From: a virus
DNA length: 64,000 nucleotides
IMG/VR virus record: IMGVR_UViG_3300034121_000850
Span: 1 to 64,000 of that record
Direction: 5' to 3' (one strand)
The notes beneath the pieces were generated by a model that saw only the letters and a program-made list of their open reading frames with translations, was not told the origin of the DNA and ran no database searches. The position numbers and the translations under genes are program-made. This document shows positions 15,886 to 25,200 of the stretch, piece by piece. How positions within the stretch are numbered: the first letter of the stretch is position 1; each line of letters begins with the position of its first letter.

Positions 15886-16246
15886 TAATGCTCTTTTTAT
15901 TGGTTTTGCTTCTGAAACTTCTTTAAAAGAATCTAAAGCAAAAGTTGAAAAGTTTATGGAAGAAAAATATCCTTTATATACAATATTTGCAGAAGGTAAA
16001 ATAGAAGATACACCTAATGGAATTATAAAACGTGTATTAGATATACCTGATAATGTTGAATCTAAATGGGTAGATTCAGGAAAATGGAAAAATAGAAAAA
16101 CTAATCAAATAGTTAATATTAAACCTAATGACCCTTTTGAATGGATTACATTGAAAAAAGAAGATTTTAACTTCGCATTTAATACATTTAAAGGTTTAAT
16201 TGGAGAAGATTACAAGTTTGGTACAATTTACACATTATGGAAATAA
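15860..16246 (+). CDS. Hypothetical protein, 128 residues
   Basis: It starts at ATG 15860 inside the primase 3' end (26-base overlap); a TTG six bases upstream is a weaker choice. The N-terminus MKNLIALSDNALFIGFASET is hydrophobic but unlikely to be a signal peptide, and two alpha/beta segments follow. It overlaps the RusA-like gene by 10 bases, so all three are coupled. No family is recognised. Confidence 0.66.
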   Translation: MKNLIALSDNALFIGFASETSLKESKAKVEKFMEEKYPLYTIFAEGKIEDTPNGIIKRVLDIPDNVESKWVDSGKWKNRKTNQIVNIKPNDPFEWITLKKEDFNFAFNTFKGLIGEDYKFGTIYTLWK

Positions 16247-17142
16247 TAACCGTAACAATACCTAATTATATTAGGGAAATTCAATTAAGCCGTTCTCAAC
16301 GTGCTATATACTTTGAATGGGATAGTTTTAAGGACAATATTAAGGCTAAAAATAAACCATTATTACAGAAGTATATTAAAGACAAAAATCAAGCTATTAT
16401 GGAAAATCGTGTATCAGTAAGTAACCTTGAAAAAGGTTATTTTATTGGTATATATGTTAAAACATTATTAGTAGGTTCTGTTGTTATATCAGGAGGTAAA
16501 CCAATAGATTCTTTATATAATGGAAAAACTTATAATAGAAAAGATTTTAAATACTATCTAACAGAATCAGATAGCAAAACTATTATATTAGCAAACCCTA
16601 ATCAAGTCGGGCAACCTAATATTAGACCTATTAAAGGACAAGATATTTATACAGGTGGTGAACATATAAGAGCTGCTGTAATAGATAATATTAAAACTTC
16701 TTTAATGTCATACGTTAGGGGTATCCCTGTAATTACAGAATTTCCGATTATGATTGATATGGAAATACATGATACTGTTAAAGCTTGGACTGATAATAGT
16801 CAAGATGTTGTTGGTGGTAATTGGGATGTTGATAATAGAGGTTATCCTTATGCAAAAGCTTTTCCTGATTTATTAGTTAAATTAGGTAAAATACCTGATG
16901 ATGATAGACTTAGAATTACTAAACCTCCTGGCGCTATATTTGTTCCTATTAAAGAAGATGAAACACGTAAATTAGTATTTAGAATTTACACTGATACAAG
17001 AATTTGTATCCAAGAAAATCCTTTTTATAATGGAACTATTATACGTGAAAATGTTAGAAAAGAAAATCAGTCTATTAAAAAGAAAACTAAACATCCTGAT
17101 TATAAACCTAAAGAATTAAGAACAATTAAATTTAAAAAATGA
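16237..17142 (+). CDS. Putative RusA-like Holliday-junction resolvase
   Basis: The C-terminal half contains WDVDNRGYPYAKAFPDLLVKLGKIPDDDRLRI (about residues 196-227). It keeps the RusA pattern D-x-D-N ... K ... D-x-L ... G-x-I-x-D-D, in which the aspartates bind metal. RusA enzymes cut four-way junctions before packaging. The protein is 301 residues, far longer than RusA (about 120), because of an unknown N-terminal region. It overlaps the DnaQ-like gene by 4 bases (ATGA). The function rests on this one motif; a different nuclease or an inactive relative is possible. Confidence 0.58.
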   Translation: MEIITVTIPNYIREIQLSRSQRAIYFEWDSFKDNIKAKNKPLLQKYIKDKNQAIMENRVSVSNLEKGYFIGIYVKTLLVGSVVISGGKPIDSLYNGKTYNRKDFKYYLTESDSKTIILANPNQVGQPNIRPIKGQDIYTGGEHIRAAVIDNIKTSLMSYVRGIPVITEFPIMIDMEIHDTVKAWTDNSQDVVGGNWDVDNRGYPYAKAFPDLLVKLGKIPDDDRLRITKPPGAIFVPIKEDETRKLVFRIYTDTRICIQENPFYNGTIIRENVRKENQSIKKKTKHPDYKPKELRTIKFKK

Positions 17143-17807
17143 CATATTATGATTTTTTTAACAGAGATATTTTAATATATGATTTTGAAACTAATGGTTT
17201 ATTAGATTGTAAAGATTTACAACCAATAGAAATAGCTATTATTAAAATATCTAAAGATGGAACAGTTACTGAATATAATGAATACGTAAAAGCTAAATCT
17301 GCTATTTCAGATAAAATTACCAGTATAACAGGTATAACAAACATAGACTTAGAATCTAAAGGTATTACATTATTTACAGCAGCTAAAGATTTATCTAAAA
17401 TATTTACAGAAGATTGTTTAATTATAGGACATTGTATTATTAAATTTGATAACATAATTTTAAAAGAATTACTTAAACCATTTCCTCTTAAATTAACAAG
17501 AGGACAAGTATTTGATACAGGAGGTGAATTTAAAGCTACAAAATTAGGTTGGAATGGTTTTCAAGGTGCTTCTTATTTTACTTATCATTCTAAAGCTCTT
17601 GAAACACAAAGAAAAGGATTGTTTTTTAATTTAAAAGAAGCTTGTAGATATTATGAAATAGGGGAAAACACTGAATTACCTTTTCATAGGGCTATTGCAG
17701 ACGTTCATTATACATTGCAAGTGTTTATTGAACAATTTAAACTATTACAAAAAGAAAAAAATATACCTGATATTAACCACATTTTAAATCAATCATGGAA
17801 GAAGTAG
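17139..17807 (+). CDS. DnaQ-like DEDDh 3'-5' exonuclease
   Basis: It has the DEDDh exonuclease motifs: ExoI YDFETNG (Asp15, Glu17), ExoII IIGHCIIKFDN (about residues 98-108) and ExoIII HRAIADV (His183, Asp188). The length, 222 residues, is typical. The polymerase already has its own exonuclease domain, so this one may degrade RNA or act in repair or recombination. It overlaps the RusA-like gene by 4 bases and the ligase gene by 13 bases. A TAG stop ends it. Confidence 0.88.
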   Translation: MTYYDFFNRDILIYDFETNGLLDCKDLQPIEIAIIKISKDGTVTEYNEYVKAKSAISDKITSITGITNIDLESKGITLFTAAKDLSKIFTEDCLIIGHCIIKFDNIILKELLKPFPLKLTRGQVFDTGGEFKATKLGWNGFQGASYFTYHSKALETQRKGLFFNLKEACRYYEIGENTELPFHRAIADVHYTLQVFIEQFKLLQKEKNIPDINHILNQSWKK

Positions 17808-19024
17808 TAAGTACACAACACGCATATAAAACAGAAACTTTATATGCTATTGACAAAAAAGGTGCAATAAGGTCATATTCAGCTATTGTTACAAAAGTTG
17901 GAAGTATTGCAAGAGTAACATCTTTTACGGGAGTATTAGGTTCTACTAAACAAAGAGTTAAATCTGACCTTATTAAAGTAGGTAAGAATGCTGGAAAATC
18001 TAATGCAACAACACCATTAGAACAAGCTATTTCTGAAACTAAAAGTGATTTTACTAAAAAACTTAAAGAAGGGTATAAGACTTTTAAATGGTTACAAACA
18101 TCTTATGAAACATTAGTTGGTTCTAAAATGATAGAAAACTTTGCAGAAACTAATGCAACTGTTGATGGACTTTTTAAATCATTAAGTATTACACATAATA
18201 CAGACCATAATAATCGTATTAAGCCTATGTTAGCTGAAAAGTTTGATAGTGTTAAGAACAGAAATTTTCCATATTATATTCAACCTAAATTTAATGGAGT
18301 AAGATGTTTATCACATAAAGAAGATGATAATATTGTACTAATCAGTAGAGAAGGTGAAGAATATCATTTAGAACATATTAAAAGAGAGTTAAAAAAGTTA
18401 TTTTTAATGTTTCCAACTTATGTTTTTGATGGAGAACTTTATTCACATGATGTAAAACTGCAAGATATAGCAAGTCTTGTTAAATCACCTTCTGATAGAA
18501 GTATTCAAATTTGTTATTATATTTATGATATTGCTATACCTAATAGTAAACAATGGTCAAGATTTTCTATATTAGAAGATTTAAAACAAATTGAAGATTT
18601 TAAATATATAAAATTTGCAAACACTTATATTGTATCTAATTTACAAGAAATTAGTGATTACGATTTTATTAATATTAAAGATGGTTTTGAAGGTAGTATT
18701 GTAAGAGAATATCAAGGATTATATGAATTTAGTTTTAGGTCAAGTAATTTACTTAAAGTAAAAACAACACAATCCGAGGATTTTACTATTACAGGGGTAA
18801 ATAAAAAAGATAATAGTAATGATGAGGATTTTGTATGGGTATGTAAAACTAATAGAAATAAGAGTTTTGAAGTACGTCCTCATGGTACAATAGCTGAAAG
18901 ATTATTTTGGTTTAAAAATAGTCATTTATATATTGGAAAAAAGTTACAATTAGAATTTTTTGAATACACCAAAGATTTAATACCATTTCATATTACAAGC
19001 GTTGTAATTAGAAATTATGAATAA
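17795..19024 (+). CDS. ATP-dependent DNA ligase
   Basis: It seals nicks in DNA using ATP. The motifs are motif I PKFNGVR with adenylated Lys165, motif III VFDGELY with Glu214, motif IV FEGSIVR (about residue 301), and motif V LLKVK (Lys321, Lys323), followed by an OB-fold-like C-terminus. The first 130 residues form an additional N-terminal region resembling a WGR-type domain (YAIDKKGAIRSY...), which may bind DNA ends. Length 409 residues. The start overlaps the DnaQ-like gene. Confidence 0.9.
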   Translation: MEEVVSTQHAYKTETLYAIDKKGAIRSYSAIVTKVGSIARVTSFTGVLGSTKQRVKSDLIKVGKNAGKSNATTPLEQAISETKSDFTKKLKEGYKTFKWLQTSYETLVGSKMIENFAETNATVDGLFKSLSITHNTDHNNRIKPMLAEKFDSVKNRNFPYYIQPKFNGVRCLSHKEDDNIVLISREGEEYHLEHIKRELKKLFLMFPTYVFDGELYSHDVKLQDIASLVKSPSDRSIQICYYIYDIAIPNSKQWSRFSILEDLKQIEDFKYIKFANTYIVSNLQEISDYDFINIKDGFEGSIVREYQGLYEFSFRSSNLLKVKTTQSEDFTITGVNKKDNSNDEDFVWVCKTNRNKSFEVRPHGTIAERLFWFKNSHLYIGKKLQLEFFEYTKDLIPFHITSVVIRNYE

Positions 19025-19048
19025 TAAATTAACTAAACTTAAACAAAC

Positions 19049-20236
19049 ATGGAAAATTATTTTAAAGTAAGTGCAATTAGTAATAGTTCTTTATCTTATA
19101 TCAATCCTGCACAAGGGGGTTCACCTCAATTCTTTAGAGATTTTAGAGATGGAAGATTAGAGAAAAAAGATAGTACTGGTTTTGAAAAAGGTAATCTTTT
19201 GCATACTTATATGCTTGAACCTTCTAAATTTAAAGTTCTTCAATATGAAAAACCTACTGCAATGATGGGGGAATTTGCAGAAGCTTTCATTAAAGAATTT
19301 AAAAATATAGGTATGACCTATACTGAAAGTACTGATATAGAATCTGATGAAAAGAATGCTAAGAAAAATGATGAAAATGTAAATACTATCATTGATTCTT
19401 ATAATTTATTAACTGAAAGATTAACACGTTATCTTCCTTTAGGTTATTCTATGTCTAATGAAATTATTGACAATGTTGATACTTTTATAAAACTTATGCG
19501 TTATGTATATAGAAAGAATAATTTTTATAAATCACAAAAAGAACATACATGGTTAAAAGCTTTTGTTGAATCTTCATTAAATTATGTAGAAGAAGCTATC
19601 AGTTCTGAAGGTATGATTGGTATTAACTCTGAAGTTAAAAACGCTCTTACTAGAATGATTGAAAGTTTAAAAAGAAAAGAACTATGTGATTATTTTCTTA
19701 ATGATAACAGTTTATTACATAAGGGTAAACATACTGAAGTTTTTAATGAGTTAGAATTATTTTGGGTTAAAGAGATAGAATGTCCTGTAACTAATAAAGT
19801 AATTAAAACAAATCTAAAAGGTAAAGTAGACCGTCTTATTATTGATTTTGATAATGAAATTGTTTACAATATTGATTTAAAAACAACAGGTCTTGCATTA
19901 TCTTTTTATGGTAATAAATATGGAGATTATTTCAAAAGAAAACATTATAGACAAAATGCCTTTTATGATGAAGGTATTAAAAACTATATGGTAGAAAACT
20001 ATTCTGTTGACAATTTTGAAATAAAACATATCAATATTGTAATTGAAACTATGAATCAATTTAATTGTGCTGTTTATGAAACTTACGATGAAGTATTAAA
20101 TCTAGGTTTACATGAAATTAAACAATTATTAGGACGTATAGCTTTTCATGAAATACATGGATGGGATAGTACATTAGAAGAATATATGAATAAAGGGTAT
20201 ACACCATTAGAACAAATTTTTAACAATTCAAAATAA
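19049..20236 (+). CDS. PD-(D/E)XK exonuclease (RecE-like)
   Basis: The C-terminal half shows the PD-(D/E)XK core: VDRLIIDFDNE with Asp261 and IDLKTT with Asp276 and Lys278, followed by a helix with a conserved Gln (RQNAFYDEG). Near the N-terminus, FEKGNLLHTYMLEPSKF is the 'G-x-x-x-H-x-x-x-L-x-P-x-x-F' pattern seen in phage RecE/Cas4-type exonucleases. It would resect double-strand ends to give ssDNA for the RecT-like annealer. Length 395 residues. The A-rich leader AAACTTAAACAAACATG has no SD. Confidence 0.8.
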   Translation: MENYFKVSAISNSSLSYINPAQGGSPQFFRDFRDGRLEKKDSTGFEKGNLLHTYMLEPSKFKVLQYEKPTAMMGEFAEAFIKEFKNIGMTYTESTDIESDEKNAKKNDENVNTIIDSYNLLTERLTRYLPLGYSMSNEIIDNVDTFIKLMRYVYRKNNFYKSQKEHTWLKAFVESSLNYVEEAISSEGMIGINSEVKNALTRMIESLKRKELCDYFLNDNSLLHKGKHTEVFNELELFWVKEIECPVTNKVIKTNLKGKVDRLIIDFDNEIVYNIDLKTTGLALSFYGNKYGDYFKRKHYRQNAFYDEGIKNYMVENYSVDNFEIKHINIVIETMNQFNCAVYETYDEVLNLGLHEIKQLLGRIAFHEIHGWDSTLEEYMNKGYTPLEQIFNNSK

Positions 20237-20243
20237 ACTTAAC

Positions 20244-21332
20244 ATGGCACACAAATTAGATTTTCAAAGAGGTAATGATAAAGCTGCATTTTTCAGCGTT
20301 AAAGAGGTTGCATGGCATAAACTTGGTAAAGTTGTAGAGGAAGCACCAAATAGTGAAGAAGCTATTAAATTAGCTGAACTTGATTATGAGGTTAAAATAG
20401 CACCTTTATACGCTACTGTTGGTTCTTTAACAAAAGATGACGCAATGCAAGAAAAAGCAGTATTATCTGCTAGAAGGGGTACAGTAGAAAATGCAATACC
20501 TACTGAATACTTTGGAGTAAAACAAATGCCTATTAATTTTGCTACATATCGTGATGATACAAAACACGTTTTTGGGATAGTTGGTAGTCGTTATGAAGTA
20601 GTTCAAAATAGAGATGCTTTTAATTTCTTTGATGAAATCATTGGAAGTAAAGAAGCTATTTTTGAAACAGCAGGTGCTATCAATGATGGCGCTACTATCT
20701 TTATAACAGCTAAATTACCTGATTATATTCGTGTTAATGGCGATGATGTTATTAATAAGTATTTATTATTTACTTCTTCACATGATGGAACAAATCCTGT
20801 TAGAGCATTATTTACACCTATTAGAGTTGTATGTAATAATACTTTAAGTTTAGCATTAGCTTCTTCAAATGGAGTAACAATTAGACATACTGCAAATGTT
20901 CATAACAAAATTAAAGAAGCTGCTAATTTATTAGGAATTGTTAATAAACAAACAGAAGAACTTAATGAATTGTTATCTCAACTTACTAAAGTTAGAATTG
21001 ATGAAACTGCTTATTGTAAATACTTAGATTTTGTATTCCTTACAAAAGAAGAAAGACAACAACTTGCTTTAGGAATTGAAAGAACTGATATTATCAGTAC
21101 TAATAAACTAAACATCATCAGTTCTATTAAAGAATATAATGAAGTAGTTGTAAACAATGAATTTGAACATTGTAAAGGTACTATATATGGGGCTTATAAC
21201 TCTGTAACAGGTTATTTACAAAATGTTAAAAAGTATCAATCTGATGATAAAAAGTTTAGTAGTTTATTTTTAGATGATAAAGTTGGGGTTAAAGCTTTAA
21301 ATGCAGCTTATAATACTTACCAAAGTTATTAA
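20244..21332 (+). CDS. DUF932 / phage-plasmid TIGR03299-like protein
   Basis: This 362-residue protein begins with AWHKLGKVVEEAPNSEEAI near residue 23. Later it has FGIVGSRYEVVQNRDAFNFFDEIIG and RALFTPIRVVCNNTLSLALA, the signatures of the DUF932 (TIGR03299) family found in many phages and plasmids. The biochemical role is unknown, though it is often near recombination genes, as here. It starts 7 bases after the exonuclease gene and is followed by a strong terminator. Confidence 0.85.
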   Translation: MAHKLDFQRGNDKAAFFSVKEVAWHKLGKVVEEAPNSEEAIKLAELDYEVKIAPLYATVGSLTKDDAMQEKAVLSARRGTVENAIPTEYFGVKQMPINFATYRDDTKHVFGIVGSRYEVVQNRDAFNFFDEIIGSKEAIFETAGAINDGATIFITAKLPDYIRVNGDDVINKYLLFTSSHDGTNPVRALFTPIRVVCNNTLSLALASSNGVTIRHTANVHNKIKEAANLLGIVNKQTEELNELLSQLTKVRIDETAYCKYLDFVFLTKEERQQLALGIERTDIISTNKLNIISSIKEYNEVVVNNEFEHCKGTIYGAYNSVTGYLQNVKKYQSDDKKFSSLFLDDKVGVKALNAAYNTYQSY

Positions 21333-21338
21333 TATAAA

Positions 21339-21371
21339 AGGGGTTCTATGTAAAAGTAGAACCCCTCTTTT
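21339..21371 (+). terminator. Rho-independent terminator
   Basis: AGGGGTTCTA (21339-21348) pairs perfectly with TAGAACCCCT (21357-21366) around the loop TGTAAAAG, followed by CTTTT. Its loop is identical to that of the terminator at 4657-4684. The next gene starts 12 bases later. Confidence 0.9.
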
Positions 21372-21383
21372 AACTTAATTGTT

Positions 21384-21575
21384 ATGAATGTAATAATAGA
21401 AGAAAGAATTAAAAAAATTAATGAATTACAAAATAGTTTATCTCAAGAATCTTTTTATGATGAAGTTGGAGATAAACTTAATATTACCGAATTTGCATTA
21501 TTTTGTGATGCACAAGTTACAATAGAAACTACTTTAGACGAATTAAAAGCAATATTAACCAAAATAAATAAATAA
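21384..21575 (+). CDS. Small hypothetical protein, 63 residues
   Basis: It is acidic and wholly helical in appearance, with no recognised motif. It starts 12 bases after a terminator and ends 4 bases before the GroES-like gene. Its expression must come from read-through or a promoter inside or before the hairpin. The function is unknown. Confidence 0.6.
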   Translation: MNVIIEERIKKINELQNSLSQESFYDEVGDKLNITEFALFCDAQVTIETTLDELKAILTKINK

Positions 21576-21579
21576 ACAA

Positions 21580-21927
21580 ATGGAATTACTTAGAGAACCA
21601 ACCAATGATGAGTTAAAAAGATTTTTTGAAGAATTTGTACCTGTTAATAATTTTATTGCAGTTATACCTCCACAAGTTAAAGCTAAAACAGCAGGGGGAA
21701 TACATAAAACTGATTTAGAATTAAAGCAAGAACTTAATGCACAAAATAATTCTCCGATGCTTGTAATACATACAGGTGGAAATGAAGCTTTAAAAGTATT
21801 TGATAAAGTTATATTTTCAAGACACGCTGAACCTGATTACATTTTTCAACACCCAGTGCATAAAGGTTATCAGATAAGACTATATAACTTTATATATGTA
21901 GTTGCTACTGTTAAACAAGACGCGTAA
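21580..21927 (+). CDS. GroES-like co-chaperonin
   Basis: The order of conserved blocks resembles GroES: FVPVNNFIAVIPPQVKAKTAGGI near residue 20 (GroES has 'DRVLVKP...KTAGGI', including the mobile-loop start), then KVFDKVIFSRHAEPDYIF (compare 'GDKVLFGKYAGTE') and a final LYNFIYVVA strand. Length, 115 residues, is close to GroES (about 97) and T4 gp31 (111). It would cap the host GroEL to fold phage proteins, probably capsid or the giant late proteins. No GroEL gene is present in the window. The assignment rests on reading these blocks. Confidence 0.68.
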   Translation: MELLREPTNDELKRFFEEFVPVNNFIAVIPPQVKAKTAGGIHKTDLELKQELNAQNNSPMLVIHTGGNEALKVFDKVIFSRHAEPDYIFQHPVHKGYQIRLYNFIYVVATVKQDA

Positions 21928-22157
21928 TGTTAAAGATTATCAAGGTATCAAGTAAAACACCTATAAAGAAAGTAAGTAAGACTTTAGTTATTAAACCTGT
22001 AAAAGGAAATACTAACTTATTAACTACTTCGGATATATATAAAATACCATTAGATAACGGAGTTATTAGTTCTAAACATGGTTTTATAGGTAAAAGGATA
22101 TTTTGTGCTAAAATATGTATGTTTAGTGGTAAATCAAGTATGCCTGATAAGATTTAA
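21927..22157 (+). CDS. Small basic hypothetical protein
   Basis: This 76-residue protein is strongly basic (SSKTPIKKVSKTLVIKPVKG) with a C-terminal half holding two Cys and Gly-rich turns. It is coupled to the GroES-like gene by a TAATG overlap and is the last plus-strand gene before the convergent terminator. No family is recognised. It may bind nucleic acid, which is inference from charge alone. Confidence 0.6.
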   Translation: MLKIIKVSSKTPIKKVSKTLVIKPVKGNTNLLTTSDIYKIPLDNGVISSKHGFIGKRIFCAKICMFSGKSSMPDKI

Positions 22158-22180
22158 GTCAAAAAACAACGTACAAAAAA

Positions 22181-22225
22181 AAGCCTTCTGCACCAATACC
22201 TTAACGGTTTTGATGTAGGAGGCTT
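22181..22225. terminator. Bidirectional terminator between converging arms
   Basis: AAGCCTTCTGCA (22181-22192) pairs with TGTAGGAGGCTT (22214-22225) with two G-U pairs around a 21-base loop. An A-run lies before it and a T-run after it, so it works for plus-strand transcripts and, read from the other side, for minus-strand ones. It separates the early plus-strand block from the late minus-strand block. Confidence 0.9.
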
Positions 22226-22245
22226 AACTTTTTGTTATAGTATGT

Positions 22246-25200
22246 TTAATTCGCGCTATACAACTTATAGTACCTATTATTATTCTCAAGATTAAACCAT
22301 TTATCAATTTGATTTGCTAATGGTAAAGTCTTTATAAATTGCACTTGTACTTTCAATTCACCATGTCTTGCACCCCCGCGATAATAATTTTTATCCTCTT
22401 GACCTGCAATAATATTTAAAGGATATTTAGCAACATTAGTTAAAAGTGTTAATATATCAGAACTAGCTTTAAAAGCAGCAGCAGGATTTTGAACTAATTT
22501 TTGTGATTCATTTATCCAACCATAAGGACTGTATGTATTTAATTCGCTTGCTATACCATCTAATTCATATAAAGCAAGATTATAAAAAGTAGAAGCTTTT
22601 AAATCTTCATCGTCATCTGCAAAAGAACGTAATAATCCTACTAATGCGAGGAATGCAACTACTGTAATCATTTCTAATAAAAACCTTTTAATTTCTCCTT
22701 TTTCTATATCAGATAATTCAAACCAATATATTTGTAAATTTTGTACAAACTCAGCATAATTATTAATTACACTACCAAGAGTTGCATAAAAATCCCTATC
22801 ACCATCTTCATTCCAATGAAAATCTTTAGCTTCTTTAAAAGGTCTTGTAAGAAATTTCCAAGCAGAAATATAATCTCCAGTACTAGCATAACCTAATGAT
22901 TCATTATGTATAGTTTCACCAAAAACTTGTCCAAATCTTTTATTCCAACCAGGCATAGCCCAATGTCTAAATTGCATAATTAATTGACCTGTAATAGTAT
23001 GTTCTATCGTACCTTTATCAAAAGTATTATATATACCATGTATTCTATGATTTACTGCCATTATTTTTCTACGAAATGCACTTTCATCAAGAATACTTAT
23101 ACCACTATTAGGTTTTAATACAGCTAACCCATCTTTTAATTCATACATTTCTAAAACTTTTTTATAAGTTTTAAATTCTTCTTTTGCTTTTAAAACTTTT
23201 TCATTATACTCCTCCATAAGAGTAGGATTTTTTATAATTTCTTCTTTGGTAGGTTTATTTAATGATTCTTTATACATTCTAAAGTTCATAATTTTACCAC
23301 CAATTACTCTATGTGAGTGCATCATACTAAACATACCAGTCATTTGCATTTGATGTTCTGCACCATTCATCATAAAGAAACCAAAATCATTTACTCTTTG
23401 TAAAGCTGTTTCTTTAGAAAATTCAAAATTATTATTCTTTTCAGATAATTCACGAGTATCCTGATAAATACCAAATCTTTTAATTAAAGCATTTTCTATT
23501 GAACTTGCGTTAGTAATATCGTCATTTTGCATATCTGTAAAATAACTTCCTAAACCATTATGATATGAACGCATACCACTTGCAAAAGATTCTCTATCAA
23601 AATCTATTTCAGAACCTGATTCAATAGCCATTTGTATCATACCATAACCTTCATTTTTAATTGCAGCAAACATATTCAAATATAATCCTTTTAAAGATAT
23701 AAACTGTTTTAAACCTTGTCCTAATTTAGTTTTCAAACCTTCATCTTCTAAATAATTACCTTCATAAAGCATTTCAATAAATAAATCAATATGTTTAAGA
23801 ACATTTGAATCTTTAGCGTCTACTAATACATTAGTAGAAGTTCCAGTAGCTTTAGACCTTAGTAAATCTAAAATTGAACCTTTTCCATCTTGTCTAATAA
23901 TTTTACTATTAGCTATTGCATATCTTAATAAAGTTATATCAGATTTTATATGTTGCATCATTTCATGGGAAACAGCAGCTTCAATAAATTTAGGAAAAGT
24001 TTTACCTAAATCTAAATTAATAGAATTTTTATGTAGTTCTAAATTAGCAAGTTTTATTTCATTATTCTTATCTATAACTTCTTGTAATGTTTTAAATTCA
24101 CCAAGTTCAAGATACTCTAAATGAGATAGTACACTTGCTTCATAAGCTTCGGGAGTTTCACCTCTCATTTTTCTCCTTACAGGTAAAAGTTTTTCAGCAC
24201 CAAGTAAACCTATAAAACGTAAAGGTGTTATAAGTACTTTTTCTCCTGATATATCAATTACTTGTTCATGAGGTTTTTTAGGTTTCTTTTTTTCTAATTT
24301 AATATATTCTTCAGTACCCATTGAAGGTATATTAGCTTCAGCAGCAGTTAAATTAGTATGTTTTAAAAGGTCAGCAAATTCTTTTTTAAAGTATGTATAA
24401 AATTCAAAAGCTTCGGGTTTACTTTTTAATACATCATAACCAGGATTAATCCAATTAGAATTTGGTAAAGCCATACCTTTAGCATCAGCTTTAAATTTAG
24501 GATTTATAAATTGAGATTTAACTTTACTACTTGTATAAACTCCACCAGGCATTAACATACTATCATAATATTCAACAATTTGTCCTTTTATTACAGTAGA
24601 AACAAGATTAATACTTAAATCCTTTGGCATTATAGTTGTCCATATACGAATAGGCTCAATTTTTTTAGTATAAGGATTTTCAGTATGATTTAATTTATAC
24701 CATGCAGTATCTTCAAAACCATTTTTTAATTTTTTAGTTCTTTTTGCGTAAAGGTCTATTTGCTTTGCAAGTTCAATATCGTAATATTCAGTAGTTTGAA
24801 AATCAACTAAATCTTGAAATTCTTTTAAAGCATCATCAAAATCAGCATTAGCAGGACCATCATATTCTTCTTCAGATTTAACAGAATCTTGTAATCTTCT
24901 AATTTTAAGAGCAACCTTTTCAGGAACTAAATGTCCCATAACTCTTCCTTGGTCATCAAGATAAGGTTTAGTTAACTTTTTAATTTCCTCATTAATGTCT
25001 ACATTAGAGTCACTTCTAAGAATACTTAAAATTCCATTAAATTTATCCCAAAATGCAGGAGAAGGTTTAAAATTTCTTTGTATAGTATGTTTAGATGTAT
25101 CTGTATTTTTAATTGCTTTAAATTTTGCTAAATCATCTAATACTTCTTGTAATGGTACAATTAAAAATGATTCCATCATTTCAGTAATATCTTCATAATA

